Part shown: positions 36,151-46,267 of the stretch, piece by piece
Numbering within the stretch: the stretch's first letter is position 1
How the letters are laid out: the number at the start of each line of letters is the position of its first letter
Assembly (NCBI RefSeq): GCF_026262505.1
Contig: NC_067203.1
Coordinates: 124,001 to 188,000, forward strand
DNA: 64,000 bases
From: Trichomonas vaginalis G3
Lineage: Eukaryota > Parabasalia > Trichomonadida > Trichomonadidae
Direction of reading: 5' to 3'
Notes under the pieces: model-generated
What the model was told of the DNA's origin: nothing
Seen by the model: the letters and a program-made list of their open reading frames with translations, nothing else
Databases searched by the model: none
Program-made: the position numbers and the translations under genes

Positions 36151-36795
36151 CTAATTTGTTTTTGTCAATGGCTTAAACAATATCTCATGTTTATATTTTT
36201 CGGGTTTATCTGGGCAATAAACTGAAGGAGATGTATGGTGAAATTGATAATTCAGTCCATTTAATATTGCCATGTATTCTTTATCTTCTTTGAAAACGAA
36301 TGTAACGCATGCTTGAACACCAATTTTCAAACCGATCAATTCAACGGCTTGAATCAAGAATTTCGACAATCCAGAGTTTCTCACTGATTGTTCTGTTTGA
36401 ACATCGTAAATATAAATGACAAAATCGCCGTCTAATTGTTCGAAACGGAAATGGATGTAACCTACAGGATCGTCGTCTCCTTTATATGCAACAAGGTACC
36501 TAGCATTTCTGTTTAATATTTCCTCTTGTTTTGTTTCTTCGTCCCATTGCCATGACTTCTGATAAATTTCGCTCATATTTTTAATTGTTAAATTAATGGC
36601 CCATTCAGATATATCTTCTGGCAATTTGTTGTGTGATGTTAATGTTAAATTAAGTCCTTCTGGGTCGAAGGTGAGAAGTTTTGGAATGGAAGGCATGAAA
36701 TCAATAATTGCTTGTGCATCATTGACTTTCTGTTGATTTTCTGAAATCTTTTTTGCTTTTTCACGAAGTTCCTTCCTTAGTTTATCAGACGACAT
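36151..36795 (-). CDS. NAA40: NAA40/NatD-like N-terminal acetyltransferase
   Basis: 214 residues, near the size of human NAA40. GNAT fold with the NatD signature: S-W-Q-W-D-E-E-T-K-Q-E-E, A-R-Y-L-V-A-Y, then I-H-F-R-F, D-V-Q-T-E-Q-S-V-R-N-S-G-L-S-K-F-L-I-Q (acetyl-CoA loop; human has E-V-Q-L-E-S-K-V-R-R-K-G-L-G-K-F-L-I-Q), and S-P-S closing the fold. NatD acetylates the N-terminal serine of histones H4 and H2A. Near the motif the trichomonad copy has Ser where the usual Gly stands (G-L-S). The stop is followed within ~20 bases by TAAATA. Host gene, intact. The name rests on motif matches by eye. Confidence 0.8.
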   Translation of the reverse strand: MSSDKLRKELREKAKKISENQQKVNDAQAIIDFMPSIPKLLTFDPEGLNLTLTSHNKLPEDISEWAINLTIKNMSEIYQKSWQWDEETKQEEILNRNARYLVAYKGDDDPVGYIHFRFEQLDGDFVIYIYDVQTEQSVRNSGLSKFLIQAVELIGLKIGVQACVTFVFKEDKEYMAILNGLNYQFHHTSPSVYCPDKPEKYKHEILFKPLTKTN

Positions 36796-37290
36796 TGGAA
36801 TGCGAACTAAGAAATTTACATATCGTTCGTTTAAAATTGAAAAAAGAATGAGCTTTTTATTTTTATAAAACAGTCAGTAATCCTTGTAACCCTGGAAAAT
36901 TCGCTTTTTCACATAAAAAACATATAAAATATGTTGAAATTTTAGTAGAATTTGTCAAAAAACTATAGAAATGAATGTATGAATTTGAATATTGGTTGGA
37001 AATAAATATACTCTTCCTCCGAAGCAGGCATCACATTAATCAAATTCAATAATAATCTGCTCATTCTAATGAAAACTTAATAACATTCATGCGTTGCTGT
37101 ATTAAGTAGCATGCTGTAATATATATTCAGAAAATTCAACATATTAATAAAAAAACATCTTTGATTTTGATTTTTCCCATCAATGATTGTAATTTTTCTT
37201 TAAATCAGATGAATAGAAAAACAGCATGCATTTAACATAAAAAAACAAAGTACATTTTATAAAAATTATAAAAAACATAACAATATATAA
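36796..37290. other. Host intergenic gap, nothing recognised
   Basis: About 495 AT-rich bases between the two minus-strand genes. No gene, repeat or RNA signal found. Confidence 0.5.
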
Positions 37291-38334
37291 TTATAATTCA
37301 TGAGGATCATCGTGAGTTGCCATATTGTAGGCTTCGTTATTTGTAGTTAAAACAAAATCAGCCTCTCCATCGTTATAAGCCATTGGTTCTGCTTCGTTTT
37401 TTGGCTTATTATGAATAATCTTTCTGAATCTTCTTTTTGGTGCCTTTAGACGTTCAATTCTTAGCAATTCACGCATTTTCTTTTTCTTGTAATAAGAAAC
37501 AATTCTATAAATGATGCAGCCAACGCCACATCCGGCAAATATAACAATTAGTGTAATTGAGATGATGTTACTGTACTTATCATCAACTTCTGGAGGTGGA
37601 AAGTCGTTAAGAAATTGTCCTTTTAAAAACGCGTAATCAGATCCATTTAGATATGTAGTTATATTTGTATCTGGGATGATATCTTCGCCCAGCAATGATA
37701 TAGTCAATTCTGATGATAAAGCGTCGTTTGTTGTGTCTAATGTAATAACTATTGGATCATCCTTTACCGAATTGCCTGAAAAGCGATTAAGACCGCCATA
37801 ATTTCTAGGAACATTGTCTTTTCGAATGATATGAAGCTTATCATCATCAGAAACGTTATATGAAACTTTGTAAGCATATGTTCCATAGGTTGCAGCGAAA
37901 AAGCAAAAATACACATATTTGTCTAAATCACTCCTAGAAATATTGATAGTGTAATTCCTTGTGTTTGTGATTAGCATTTTATCACATAAAGTAGGCAATA
38001 TTGCATATGTGAATTTGATCGTAAGGACATGTTGTGTTGTAACTTCAATTAATCCTTTATTGCGTCCAAACCAAATTCCAGTAATATTGGTGTTATTTCC
38101 AAAAAGACCGAGTTTTCCTACTTCTGTACATTCTCCATCGTTGTTATTGATGCAAACTGTAGCAGTAGCATTGCCAATGAAATCAAAAATTAGAACTGTA
38201 TTATCTTCAGTTGCTTGCATGCAAACAACAGAGCCTTCAACCATAGCGAACATATGCTGACCTGTAGTAGTTAGTTTGAGTGGATCTGATGGACATTCGC
38301 AAAGCGATGTTTGAAATAAGAGAGAAAAAAACAT
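37291..38334 (-). CDS. Type I membrane glycoprotein, unknown, host
   Basis: 347 residues, start at the ATG at 38334. A short signal peptide (M-F-F-S-L-L-F-Q-T-S-L-C) leads into a ~245-residue beta-rich extracellular or lumenal part with at least six N-x-S/T sites and several cysteines. One transmembrane helix follows near residues 256-279 (I-S-I-T-L-I-V-I-F-A-G-C-G-V-G-C). A basic K-K-K-K stop-transfer and a ~65-residue cytosolic tail ending in A-Y-N-M-A-T-H-D-D-P complete the protein. Trichomonad surface or sorting receptors often have this plan. No known domain recognised. TTG-led frames upstream were not used as start. Confidence 0.6.
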   Translation of the reverse strand: MFFSLLFQTSLCECPSDPLKLTTTGQHMFAMVEGSVVCMQATEDNTVLIFDFIGNATATVCINNNDGECTEVGKLGLFGNNTNITGIWFGRNKGLIEVTTQHVLTIKFTYAILPTLCDKMLITNTRNYTINISRSDLDKYVYFCFFAATYGTYAYKVSYNVSDDDKLHIIRKDNVPRNYGGLNRFSGNSVKDDPIVITLDTTNDALSSELTISLLGEDIIPDTNITTYLNGSDYAFLKGQFLNDFPPPEVDDKYSNIISITLIVIFAGCGVGCIIYRIVSYYKKKKMRELLRIERLKAPKRRFRKIIHNKPKNEAEPMAYNDGEADFVLTTNNEAYNMATHDDPHEL

Positions 38335-39213
38335 TCTAAAATTTTTATGACACAAAAATTAAGGAAAAAATTATTAGTAAAAACAATTAAAAATCCGTTC
38401 TAGATTATTCCTTATTTTAGTACGGTTATTGGTTCAGATATTCAAATGAATTTCAAAAATCGCCTTATTTTAAAATCCGCAATTTTGATATCTCAATTAT
38501 ATATCAATGAAATAATCATTCAATAGATAGGAATATTTTCAATTATGAAACGTGCATGAATTTGAAAAGAAAAAGATAAATCATCTGATTATAAAAAAGA
38601 TCGATGTTGTGTTTTATGGTATGAAAAAATTGAATTCTATATCAAAATTTAAACTTCTTTTAGTTTTTAATTTTTATCTGTTGGCCGTATTTAGAAATTA
38701 CAAAAAAGGTAAAAATAAATTGAAAATGCTTAAGGATTTCTGTTCATTTCAATTGTACTCCTCTCAAAAGTGAAAAATTGATTCAAGAAGCTAGAAATCA
38801 CCTTATCGCTAGCCTTGATGATTCATATATACTATACTTTTTGTGTCATCTGTTTGTTTCAACGATAAATATTCTCCTAAATCCTTGAAAATCTTATATT
38901 CCCTTTTGATTTGATATGTTGTTACCAACCATTATTATGAATTGTTGTTAAAATCAATTACAAATCAATTTTTACTATCAGCCGCACATTTTTCATTATC
39001 AATTATTTCTGATTAAAAATACTATCAATTCCTTAAATAAGTTTTCTCTGTTTTATATAAATATCACAATTTTTCTTTCAACAGATTCAACTTTTCAGAG
39101 CTTATTGATTGGATGATTTCTAAATGCGGAATACCTTATTGATAATAATATTTCGAAATTCAAATAATCAGTAATGCATAAATTCAAAATATCACTTCAC
39201 TAATATTCAAGGA
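38335..39213. other. Host intergenic gap between divergent genes
   Basis: About 880 bases, AT-rich, holding the promoters of the membrane glycoprotein (minus) and profilin (plus). Just before profilin, TCACTTCACTAATATTCAAGG resembles the T. vaginalis initiator TCA-Y-W-Y-T-C-A-T-T-A. An open frame at 38552-38773 is short and lysine-rich and is not supported. Confidence 0.4.
39188..39213 (+). promoter_or_regulatory. Initiator-like element before profilin
   Basis: ATCACTTCACTAATATTC, with TCACTTCACTAAT matching the T. vaginalis Inr pattern TCA-Y-T-W-Y-T-C-A in most positions, about 20 bases before the ATG. Confidence 0.5.
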
Positions 39214-39582
39214 ATGTCTTGGAACGATCAACTTGTCGGACTTAAGACTCAATCCACAGGATGTGCTATCATTACCCAACAGGGAGCCCTTTGTGCTTCT
39301 GAGGGCCAGTGGTCAGCTACAGCAGACGAACTTGTTAAGTACACAACTTATTTTACTGACCCATCACCAGCTCTCAGTGGATTCATGTATGGCAACCAAA
39401 AATTTATTTGCAATAGTGCAAACTCCGAAATGGTTTTTGCAATGAAAGGCAAGCAAGCTGTTGTCCTCCAGAAGACTAAGACCCTCATCATTGCTGGCTA
39501 TTCCAATGGTGATTTCCATCCAGCTTCCCTTTCTGGTGCTGTTGCTAAGGTTTCGAATTATCTCATTGGATCGAACCTTTAA
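39214..39582 (+). CDS. PFN: Profilin
   Basis: 122 residues, the usual profilin size. M-S-W-N-D-Q-L (where profilins have M-S-W-x-x-Y-V/L), G-A-L-C-A-S-E-G-Q-W-S-A, then F-M-Y-G-N-Q-K-F, M-A-F-/M-K-G-K-Q-A-V-V-L-Q-K-T-K-T-L-I-I-A-G-Y and the closing A-K-V-S-N-Y-L. Binds G-actin and proline-rich ligands and speeds nucleotide exchange. Codon use is biased like that of rpS24, consistent with high expression. The stop TAAAAA overlaps the TAAA poly(A) signal. Host gene, intact. Confidence 0.93.
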   Translation: MSWNDQLVGLKTQSTGCAIITQQGALCASEGQWSATADELVKYTTYFTDPSPALSGFMYGNQKFICNSANSEMVFAMKGKQAVVLQKTKTLIIAGYSNGDFHPASLSGAVAKVSNYLIGSNL

Positions 39583-39983
39583 AAAGAGAACCACATCTAC
39601 ACCAACCATTAGCTATTGGTTTGGGATATATTAAACTAAATACTTCACCCCATATCATATATATCCTTTATTTTTTTTATTACCAACCTGATTATTCCAT
39701 TTTAATCAAAAATGATCATATCCCATTGAATTATTGTAAATATTAAGAACTTCGTTTTAGATAAAAATATCAAAAACTTGATCAATAAATGATGTAGAAC
39801 AGAATTCAAAATTTAAATCACATCATTAGGTGTTTGTTAAATTCAAAGTCATATCTTTGAGTTTTCGAGCAATAAAAAAATCTCAAATTTTGTTTGTAAT
39901 GAATTAATTCCTTAACATGATACATATTAGTCAAAAACATCTAATGTGTATATCTAATATATTGTAATAGAAGATAGATATGT
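39583..39983. other. Host intergenic gap, nothing recognised
   Basis: About 400 AT-rich bases between the convergent profilin and phosphatase genes; only 3' ends expected. No feature found. Confidence 0.5.
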
Positions 39984-40871
39984 TTATTCATAATCAGAAC
40001 CCTTAAGTTCTTCGCATTCAGCATTAACTTGTTCAACAAGTTCTGGGATATTACCTATTGACTGGCAAATGTAGTTTGGACGCTCTTCGACTGGAACAGA
40101 CATTGCATCTTCGCGTGTTGTGATACCGGTAAGGACAAGACAACCGCGAGAGCCGATGTTCTTAGAGAATAAGATATCTGTGTTAAGTCTATCGCCAACC
40201 ATAAGGGTTTCTCCTACGTCTAAGCCACGAACTGTGTGTAATGGTTCGAACATAAGAGGAGAAGGCTTGCCAAGAACAATAGCCTTTCTGCCAGAAGAGT
40301 TTTCGAGAGCAAGAATGTTTGGAAATGCATCTGGGACGAAAACACCGTTACCAAGTGGCAATGCGTTATCACAATTTGTGCCAATTAACATTGCATCGTT
40401 CTCTACAACGACACGGTTACCAATAGCAAGTTTACGATAGGTAAGTGTCATATCTAAGGCGACAACGCAAGCCAATATGCTTGGATCTAATTTTAAGTTT
40501 TCTATTGGATCATCTGGAAGATCATCAACACCGATTGCATTGATTCCATTATCTCTCATCTCTTGGATCAATCCTTTTTCACCAACAACGAATACTTTAC
40601 GTTTTTGATTTGTGAATCCCTTTGAAACTAAGAATTGAGCAGTAACATAACCAGCAGAAACAATCATATCTTTAGTGATATTCTTGAAGCCTCTTCCCAT
40701 CATTTTGTCAGCAATTGCTTGTCTGGTATGTGTGGGATTATTTGTAACTACGAAAACATTTAAGCCCATTTCTCTAAGCTTTTGGATTGCATCGGGTGCG
40801 GCTGGGATTGTCTTTCCACCAACCCATAAGACTCCATCGGCATCAAACAAGACGTTCTTGATAGGACGCAT
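39984..40871 (-). CDS. HAD-superfamily phosphatase (phosphoglycolate/4-nitrophenylphosphatase family)
   Basis: 295 residues. All four HAD motifs are visible: L-F-D-A-D-G-V-L-W (nucleophile and acid/base aspartates, residues ~9-17), V-F-V-V-T-N-N-P-T (motif II threonine/asparagine), L-G-K-P-S-P-L-M-F (motif III lysine) and M-V-G-D-R-L-N-T-D-I (motif IV). The mid-part L-D-M-T-L-T-Y-R-K-L fits the cap of the PGP/PDXP/NagD branch. These remove phosphate from small molecules such as phosphoglycolate or pyridoxal phosphate; which is not decidable here. ATG follows ATCATAAATTTTAATCAAA. Stop TAAACA. Host gene, intact. Confidence 0.88.
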   Translation of the reverse strand: MRPIKNVLFDADGVLWVGGKTIPAAPDAIQKLREMGLNVFVVTNNPTHTRQAIADKMMGRGFKNITKDMIVSAGYVTAQFLVSKGFTNQKRKVFVVGEKGLIQEMRDNGINAIGVDDLPDDPIENLKLDPSILACVVALDMTLTYRKLAIGNRVVVENDAMLIGTNCDNALPLGNGVFVPDAFPNILALENSSGRKAIVLGKPSPLMFEPLHTVRGLDVGETLMVGDRLNTDILFSKNIGSRGCLVLTGITTREDAMSVPVEERPNYICQSIGNIPELVEQVNAECEELKGSDYE

Positions 40872-43000
40872 TTTGATTAAAATTTATGATTCAATGTCGT
40901 CCTTCAATTTATTAAGAGCTGAATGACCGCCCATCATTTTGACCTCAAATCTGCTAGATATAGTATTTACTATTAGAAAATAGATTTTGTTTAGAAATAT
41001 CGTGAATGCATAAAAATTGAGTTGTGATCGACCATGTAATTTATTAAAAATTACTCGTTGATTGATATTGAGTATTTTTAAATACATTTGCTATTAACAA
41101 AACGATAAAATATTTTTGTTGAAATTAATTCAAAAATAAATTATGCTGTGTTTGATAAGATTAATAAAATCATAAAGAATTTGTTGATGTTATTTTGTCT
41201 CAATCCATTGAAAATAAAAATATTCGTCCTTGGCTCAATAGCAATTTCGAATAAGGTTGTATTTCTGCTTTTAATTTGGTTTTTTTGACATTTATTTCAT
41301 AAAAAATTGGTTTTATAAATTTAATTGTTCGTCGTTAAATACTTGTCTGTCATGACTGAAGCTAATTGGTATTTCTCCATAGAAAAATTTGAAGGTTTGA
41401 ATGTTTGACGAACAAATCAACAATCAAATCAAAAGATATGCCAGAAATATGACAATGCACGAGCTGATATAGTGTTCTAATAATACATGATTTTTAATGT
41501 TCGATAATTATAATCATATTCGTTATAAATCACGCTCCCAACATTACCATTAACTCAAACTTCACTAATAATATATTAGAAAACTGAGAACTAACAAAGA
41601 ATAATCATATTACATAAGATCTTATGAAAAAATGTTTGTCATTATGAGAGAAATGCTATCAATATAGCCTCAAAATCTCTTTGTTAATATACTGGATTAA
41701 TGCGAATACTCGTTTTGTCATGATTTCATATTCACAACTCTCTCACATAATGTGCAGTTATTTATCAATCAAGATTTTTAAAAGTATGAACAGGAATGTG
41801 GTGTGTATTAAGGAATTTAATTCACGAATTAAAATTTCCTATCTTATCCATATCAGAAGACAAATAAATCACAAATTAATCTCTCAAAGAAAATCATAAA
41901 ATATCATTTGATTCATAGAACCCATAGATGATATAGTGTATGCAGCATAATGTAATCGAATTTAGAGAGATATAATGAGATGATGAATAAATAATGTAGC
42001 AGAAATCAAATATCGTTTCAAATTTGAATACTTTGTGTGAATGTTCCGCTAAAATATCCTAAATCTATGGATAATTTCTGAAATTATATGTCAACAACAT
42101 CCAAATTCTGAAAATTTGCATGGATGACTGATATCAAAATGAAATGCATCAGCTCACCAGAGCTTCCCATGGGGTCAGTCTCCCTTCCTGGTATTAATCT
42201 GCTATGATCGGTAAAAAAGTCATCTCCCCTCTGTAAATTTACGATTGTAAATTCTGAAAAAATTTTTCTCAAAATCTTTTACTGGATTAATTTTTTAGTG
42301 AAGTTTTCGTAAGTTTCCTCATCCACAAACACAGCCAAACACCAAGAGTTACACTTGCTATTATGTCAACTATCATTTCATCGGGTATCCGACAGTCAAA
42401 ACCGATTCTCAACAAGGCAAACTCAATATTATCTAGAATTGAATCATACTCCGCGCAAAAGATTACTAGCACTACTTATACAGGTCAAATACAAGACTTT
42501 ACTATCGGTTTCGCTTCACACAGAGAGTCACAAGTATCCGAACCACATTGAACCCGTGCAGAGCAGTTCCTCACTTATTATCATAACTGTTTCCACGTAT
42601 ACAAATGTAATTCATCTGATCTACATCGCAACTTTTAGATTACATTCGGATCTGTCAATATGTCACTCGTCTGAAGGTAAAATCCAAGCCATTTCTTCAG
42701 ATTTCACACTTTCTACTCCTAACAAGAGTTCCTCTATTTGAGAAACCTACACAACTCTACTTTTTTGCAGACATAAATTTCAATCAGCCAAATGTCCGGT
42801 GATTCATCGAAATCCGGAGAAATTGAAATAGATCCAAGACTCAACCAGAAAACCAATGATGATTATTAAAGTACAGAAATTTCATTGTCTTCAATATTCT
42901 CGCCCAGTTTTGTAAATTCCTCAGAAAAAATTGAGAGAATTCAAATATGACAGATTATATTTATTTACAAAACAAAAAGTAGAAAATATCTAATATACAG
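40872..43000. other. Long host gap (2.1 kb); possible decayed coding stretch at 42.0-42.8 kb
   Basis: No gene is supported. From about 42,050 to 42,800 the base composition is more even than in the flanks, and short competing open frames appear on both strands without any recognisable domain or repeated run, as in a decayed gene or an old transposon copy. The rest is AT-rich and silent. TATA-like blocks are everywhere and not informative. Confidence 0.35.
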
Positions 43001-44116
43001 CTAATTAAGGTCGTCAACGTCGACAGGTGCTGAAGTGACGAGGAACTGATTACGCGATGTTGTCTCGATCCTTGCTCCAAGCTCCGAATTGGATGGGAAA
43101 ATGAACTGATTTGAGCCGTATGTTTGAATCTCTTCTGGATTGACTCCTTCGTCAGCTTCCCATCCAAGTTCGTACTCGATAGTTCTAACAACATCATCGC
43201 ACTCGCCAAGTAGCTCTGCAGAGAAGTCGCACTTAACAGTTTCTCTATTAATAAGGATAGAAGGAACATTCTTCATAAGTTTTGGTATTTCTGATACAGG
43301 TGCAACCCTGAGTGATGTACCAATGACTATAAGGAGGTCAGCGGCATGAGCATCCATCTCCAATTCGTAATCGTTAAGATTTACGGACTGGCCGAAGAAA
43401 ACAATGCCTGGTTTGATTGCACCTCCGCAGAAATGGCATGTTGGCACCTCGCGTTTCTCGACAGCATCTCTGATGTCCTCAATATGATGAAGTGCACCGC
43501 ATTTCATGCAGTATGACTCTCTCCATGAACCGTGAACTGTGCGGAGATGCTTCGGTGGAACGCCAATATCAAGAGCATCAACATTCTGTGTGTAAAGACG
43601 TAAAAGTTTTCCGCGGTTCTCTAATTCTTGAATGAAATAGTGAGCCGCTGAGTGCTTAGGCTGTCTATCAGGGAATATGGTGTGAGCGTAACGCCAGAAA
43701 ATTGATGGATCCTTTTGAAAATACTCAAGATCAAAAACTTGACATGGATCGTCAAATACGCCATCTTTGGCTATTGAGTCATAGAGTCCACCAACGGAAC
43801 GAAAATCTGGTCCAACGCTACCACCAGCTCCGAGAATTACGACAACTTTATTGGACTTTTCAATAAGCGAAAGGACTGAGCTGAAGTTGTCGAGAATGGG
43901 TTTCTGTGAAGCTGCCATGCCGCCATGATAGGTCAAGTCATACAACTTTTTCCACACCATGTCTTCAGACTCTGTAATTTCGCTAACATCCTTCTGTAGA
44001 AGAGAAGCTAGTAGCTCTCTTGGATCAGCTCCATACTCCAGTCCATCGAAAAGTACCGATCGAGGGGCGAAATGTGAAACAGGCCTCATCATTGCTACTT
44101 GTTCTTCCATGGGCAT
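43001..44116 (-). CDS. Sirtuin (Sir2-family NAD-dependent deacylase)
   Basis: 371 residues. Core motifs in order: V-V-I-L-G-A-G-G-S-V-G-P-D-F-R-S (NAD loop), Y-F-I-Q-E-L, Y-T-Q-N-V-D-A-L, T-V-H-G-S-W-R-E-S-Y-C (catalytic His), two zinc pairs C-M-K-C / C-H-F-C, K-P-G-I-V-F-F-G-Q-S, and V-I-G-T-S-L-R-V-A-P-V (NAD ribose). The layout is that of class I sirtuins (SIRT1/Hst2). Odd point: the cofactor loop G-A-G-x-S-x-G-P-D-F-R-S is three residues shorter than the usual G-A-G-x-S-x-x-x-G-I-P-D-F-R-S. N-terminal ~100 residues are extra. Likely removes acetyl groups from histones or other proteins in nucleus or cytosol. Host gene, intact. Confidence 0.9.
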   Translation of the reverse strand: MPMEEQVAMMRPVSHFAPRSVLFDGLEYGADPRELLASLLQKDVSEITESEDMVWKKLYDLTYHGGMAASQKPILDNFSSVLSLIEKSNKVVVILGAGGSVGPDFRSVGGLYDSIAKDGVFDDPCQVFDLEYFQKDPSIFWRYAHTIFPDRQPKHSAAHYFIQELENRGKLLRLYTQNVDALDIGVPPKHLRTVHGSWRESYCMKCGALHHIEDIRDAVEKREVPTCHFCGGAIKPGIVFFGQSVNLNDYELEMDAHAADLLIVIGTSLRVAPVSEIPKLMKNVPSILINRETVKCDFSAELLGECDDVVRTIEYELGWEADEGVNPEEIQTYGSNQFIFPSNSELGARIETTSRNQFLVTSAPVDVDDLN

Positions 44117-45239
44117 TCAAAACAACAAACTCAACCGTAATTTTCTCACAAATTTTGTCGATCGACCAAAAAAATTGAGAGCTTGGCCTAACCTTTTTGA
44201 GAGCAAACGGTTAGGGAAAATTTTTGTCTGTCCTATTTGGTTGAGTATTTTGTTTATGAGGTTATGTTGATATAATTTTGCTCAATTTAAAAACACAAAA
44301 TTTTTGTTCTCACAATTTTGAAAATATCGGTCGTGATAATTATTGATATATTTGGAATCTGATTCTAAGTTTCATTCTAGAAATCTGTACGATCGTAATT
44401 TTTCGGTTACAAAAATCAGTTAACTATTTTTATACTTATTTCTAATTATTCTATTCTTAGTTTATTTTTAATTTATTAAATTGTTCCATTAAATTGTGAA
44501 TGCTCATTCAATTATCTTGTAAACGAGATCATGAATATTTTATAGCCCAAGGTCAATTATTTAATTGATATATAAATTCCAATTTTACTAAAAATTGACA
44601 TTATTCAATTTTAGAAAGGAGATTTAATTACATATTTCAAATCTGTATATTCAGATGTACTTAGTTTATTAAAACCATTTTATCTACCTCCGAAATATTT
44701 TCTGTTATAGACCGAAAATAGATTTTTTCGGTTTTCTCTTCAAATAATTGAAAGAATGATACTATTATAGGTTTATTATATTATATAGCATATAATCATG
44801 CTATAGCCGAAAATTATAAGTTTTGAGAAGATTGAATATCACACAAATAAATTTGAATGTATGTTAAATTGCTTGTTGTTTTTAATAGCTATTTACTGCG
44901 AAATCCAATATTGCAAAATTCAAATTGAATGATTGAAAGAACAGAAAAAGTCATTCTTTTCAATTTCGAATATGTTTCATTGTATTTATAATTATATGGC
45001 AAATACGATATTTAAACTTGATTTTTGAAGGAAAATTCACAAAATTGAATAAATTCAAATAATTTTTATTCAAAAATAAACTAGTTATTTGAGTTTACTA
45101 CTAATTATCTATTCAAACTACAAAGTTTGTAATTTAAAATATTTTGTGAGATCAGATTGAATTAATTCAAGGTTCTTTTCAATTAATATTAATGACCATA
45201 TTACGCATTTTCGAACATTCTAAACCAAATATATAAAAA
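44117..45239. other. Host intergenic gap, nothing recognised
   Basis: About 1.1 kb, very AT-rich, upstream of the sirtuin and left of the tandem array. No gene, RNA or repeat found by eye. Confidence 0.5.
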
Positions 45240-46089
45240 TGGGAGACGAATGTTAAATTTGCTAGACATGGGGGAGTTGTCTGCAAAGTTTTAGCTCTTA
45301 TCTCTAACAAAAAATTAATTTTTAAAAAAATGACCGAATACGTTTCACAGCGAGAAAAAAATAAAAGGCAAGATAGAATTTTCTAGACATAAAGAAGTTG
45401 TTTACCGAGTTTTAGCTCTTATCTCTAACAAAAAATTACTTTTTAAAAAAAGACCGAATACGTTTCACAGCGAGAAAAAAATAAAAGGCAAGATAGAATT
45501 TTCTAGACATAAAGAAGTTGTTTACCGAGTTTTAGCTCTTATCTCTAACAAAAAATTACTTTTTAAAAAAAAGACCGAATACGTTTCACAGCGAGAAAAA
45601 AATAAAAGGCAAGATAGAATTTTCTAGACATAAAGAAGTTGTTTACCGAGTTTTAGCTCTTATCTCTAACAAAAAATTACTTTTTAAAAAAATGACCGAA
45701 TACGTTTCACAGCGAGAAAAAAATAAAAGGCAAGATAGAATTTTCTAGACATAAAGAAGTTGTTTACCGAGTTTTAGCTCTTATCTCTAACAAAAAATTA
45801 CTTTTTAAAAAAAAGACCGAATACGTTTCACAGCGAGAAAAAAATAAAAGGCAAGATAGAATTTTCTAGACATAAAGAAGTTGTTTACCGAGTTTTAGCT
45901 CTTATCTCTAACAAAAAATTACTTTTTAAAAAAATGACCGAATACGTTTCACAGCGAGAAAAAAATAAAAGGCAAGATAGAATTTTCTAGACATAAAGAA
46001 GTTGTTTACCGAGTTTTAGCTCTTATCTCTAACAAAAAATTACTTTTTAAAAAAATGACCGAATACGTTTCACAGCGAGAAAAAAATAA
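45240..46089. repeat. Tandem array, 121-bp unit, about seven copies
   Basis: The marker GACCGAATACGTTTCACAG recurs at 45332, 45452, 45573, 45694, 45815, 45936 and 46057 (spacing 120-121 bases). Units differ mostly in A-run length (T-GACC or A-GACC). The leftmost ~90 bases are a diverged copy. No open frame longer than a unit. It lies ~160 bases before the orphan gene at 46268 and ~800 before Polinton C; Polinton ends often hold tandem repeats, but linkage to C is not shown. Confidence 0.9.
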
Positions 46090-46267
46090 AACTGTTCACT
46101 GATTTTAATTTTCATTTCCAGTCACTTTACTTATTATTTTTTCTTTTTTTCATTTTAATTATAAATTATTTCATAATACGTTTATTTACGTTACCATTTT
46201 CTTTATTCTTTTGAATTCCATACTAGACACTTATAGAATATTTTAATTGTTAACGTACTTCATTAGA
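46090..46267. other. Short gap before the orphan gene
   Basis: AT-rich. Ends in TTAACGTACTTCATTAGA just before the ATG at 46268, which resembles the T. vaginalis initiator TTCATTA. The 9-base GTTAACGTA at 46249-46257 is repeated at 46779-46787. Confidence 0.4.

Noticed and set aside
36700-36730. Link between NAA40-like N-D-A-Q-A-I-I and the Polinton A N-D-A-Q-A-L-I segment
   Set aside because: Six matching residues only; nucleotide sequences differ and neither hairpin is present.
38552-38773. Small lysine-rich gene between the membrane glycoprotein and profilin
   Set aside because: Short, low-complexity, no initiator-like start and no recognisable domain.
42084-42741. Competing open frames on both strands at 42.1-42.7 kb
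   Set aside because: No domain, no initiator-like start and no match in character to host genes; kept only as a possibly decayed stretch.
45240-46089. CRISPR-like array
   Set aside because: The units are contiguous 121-bp tandem copies with no variable spacers, in eukaryotic DNA.
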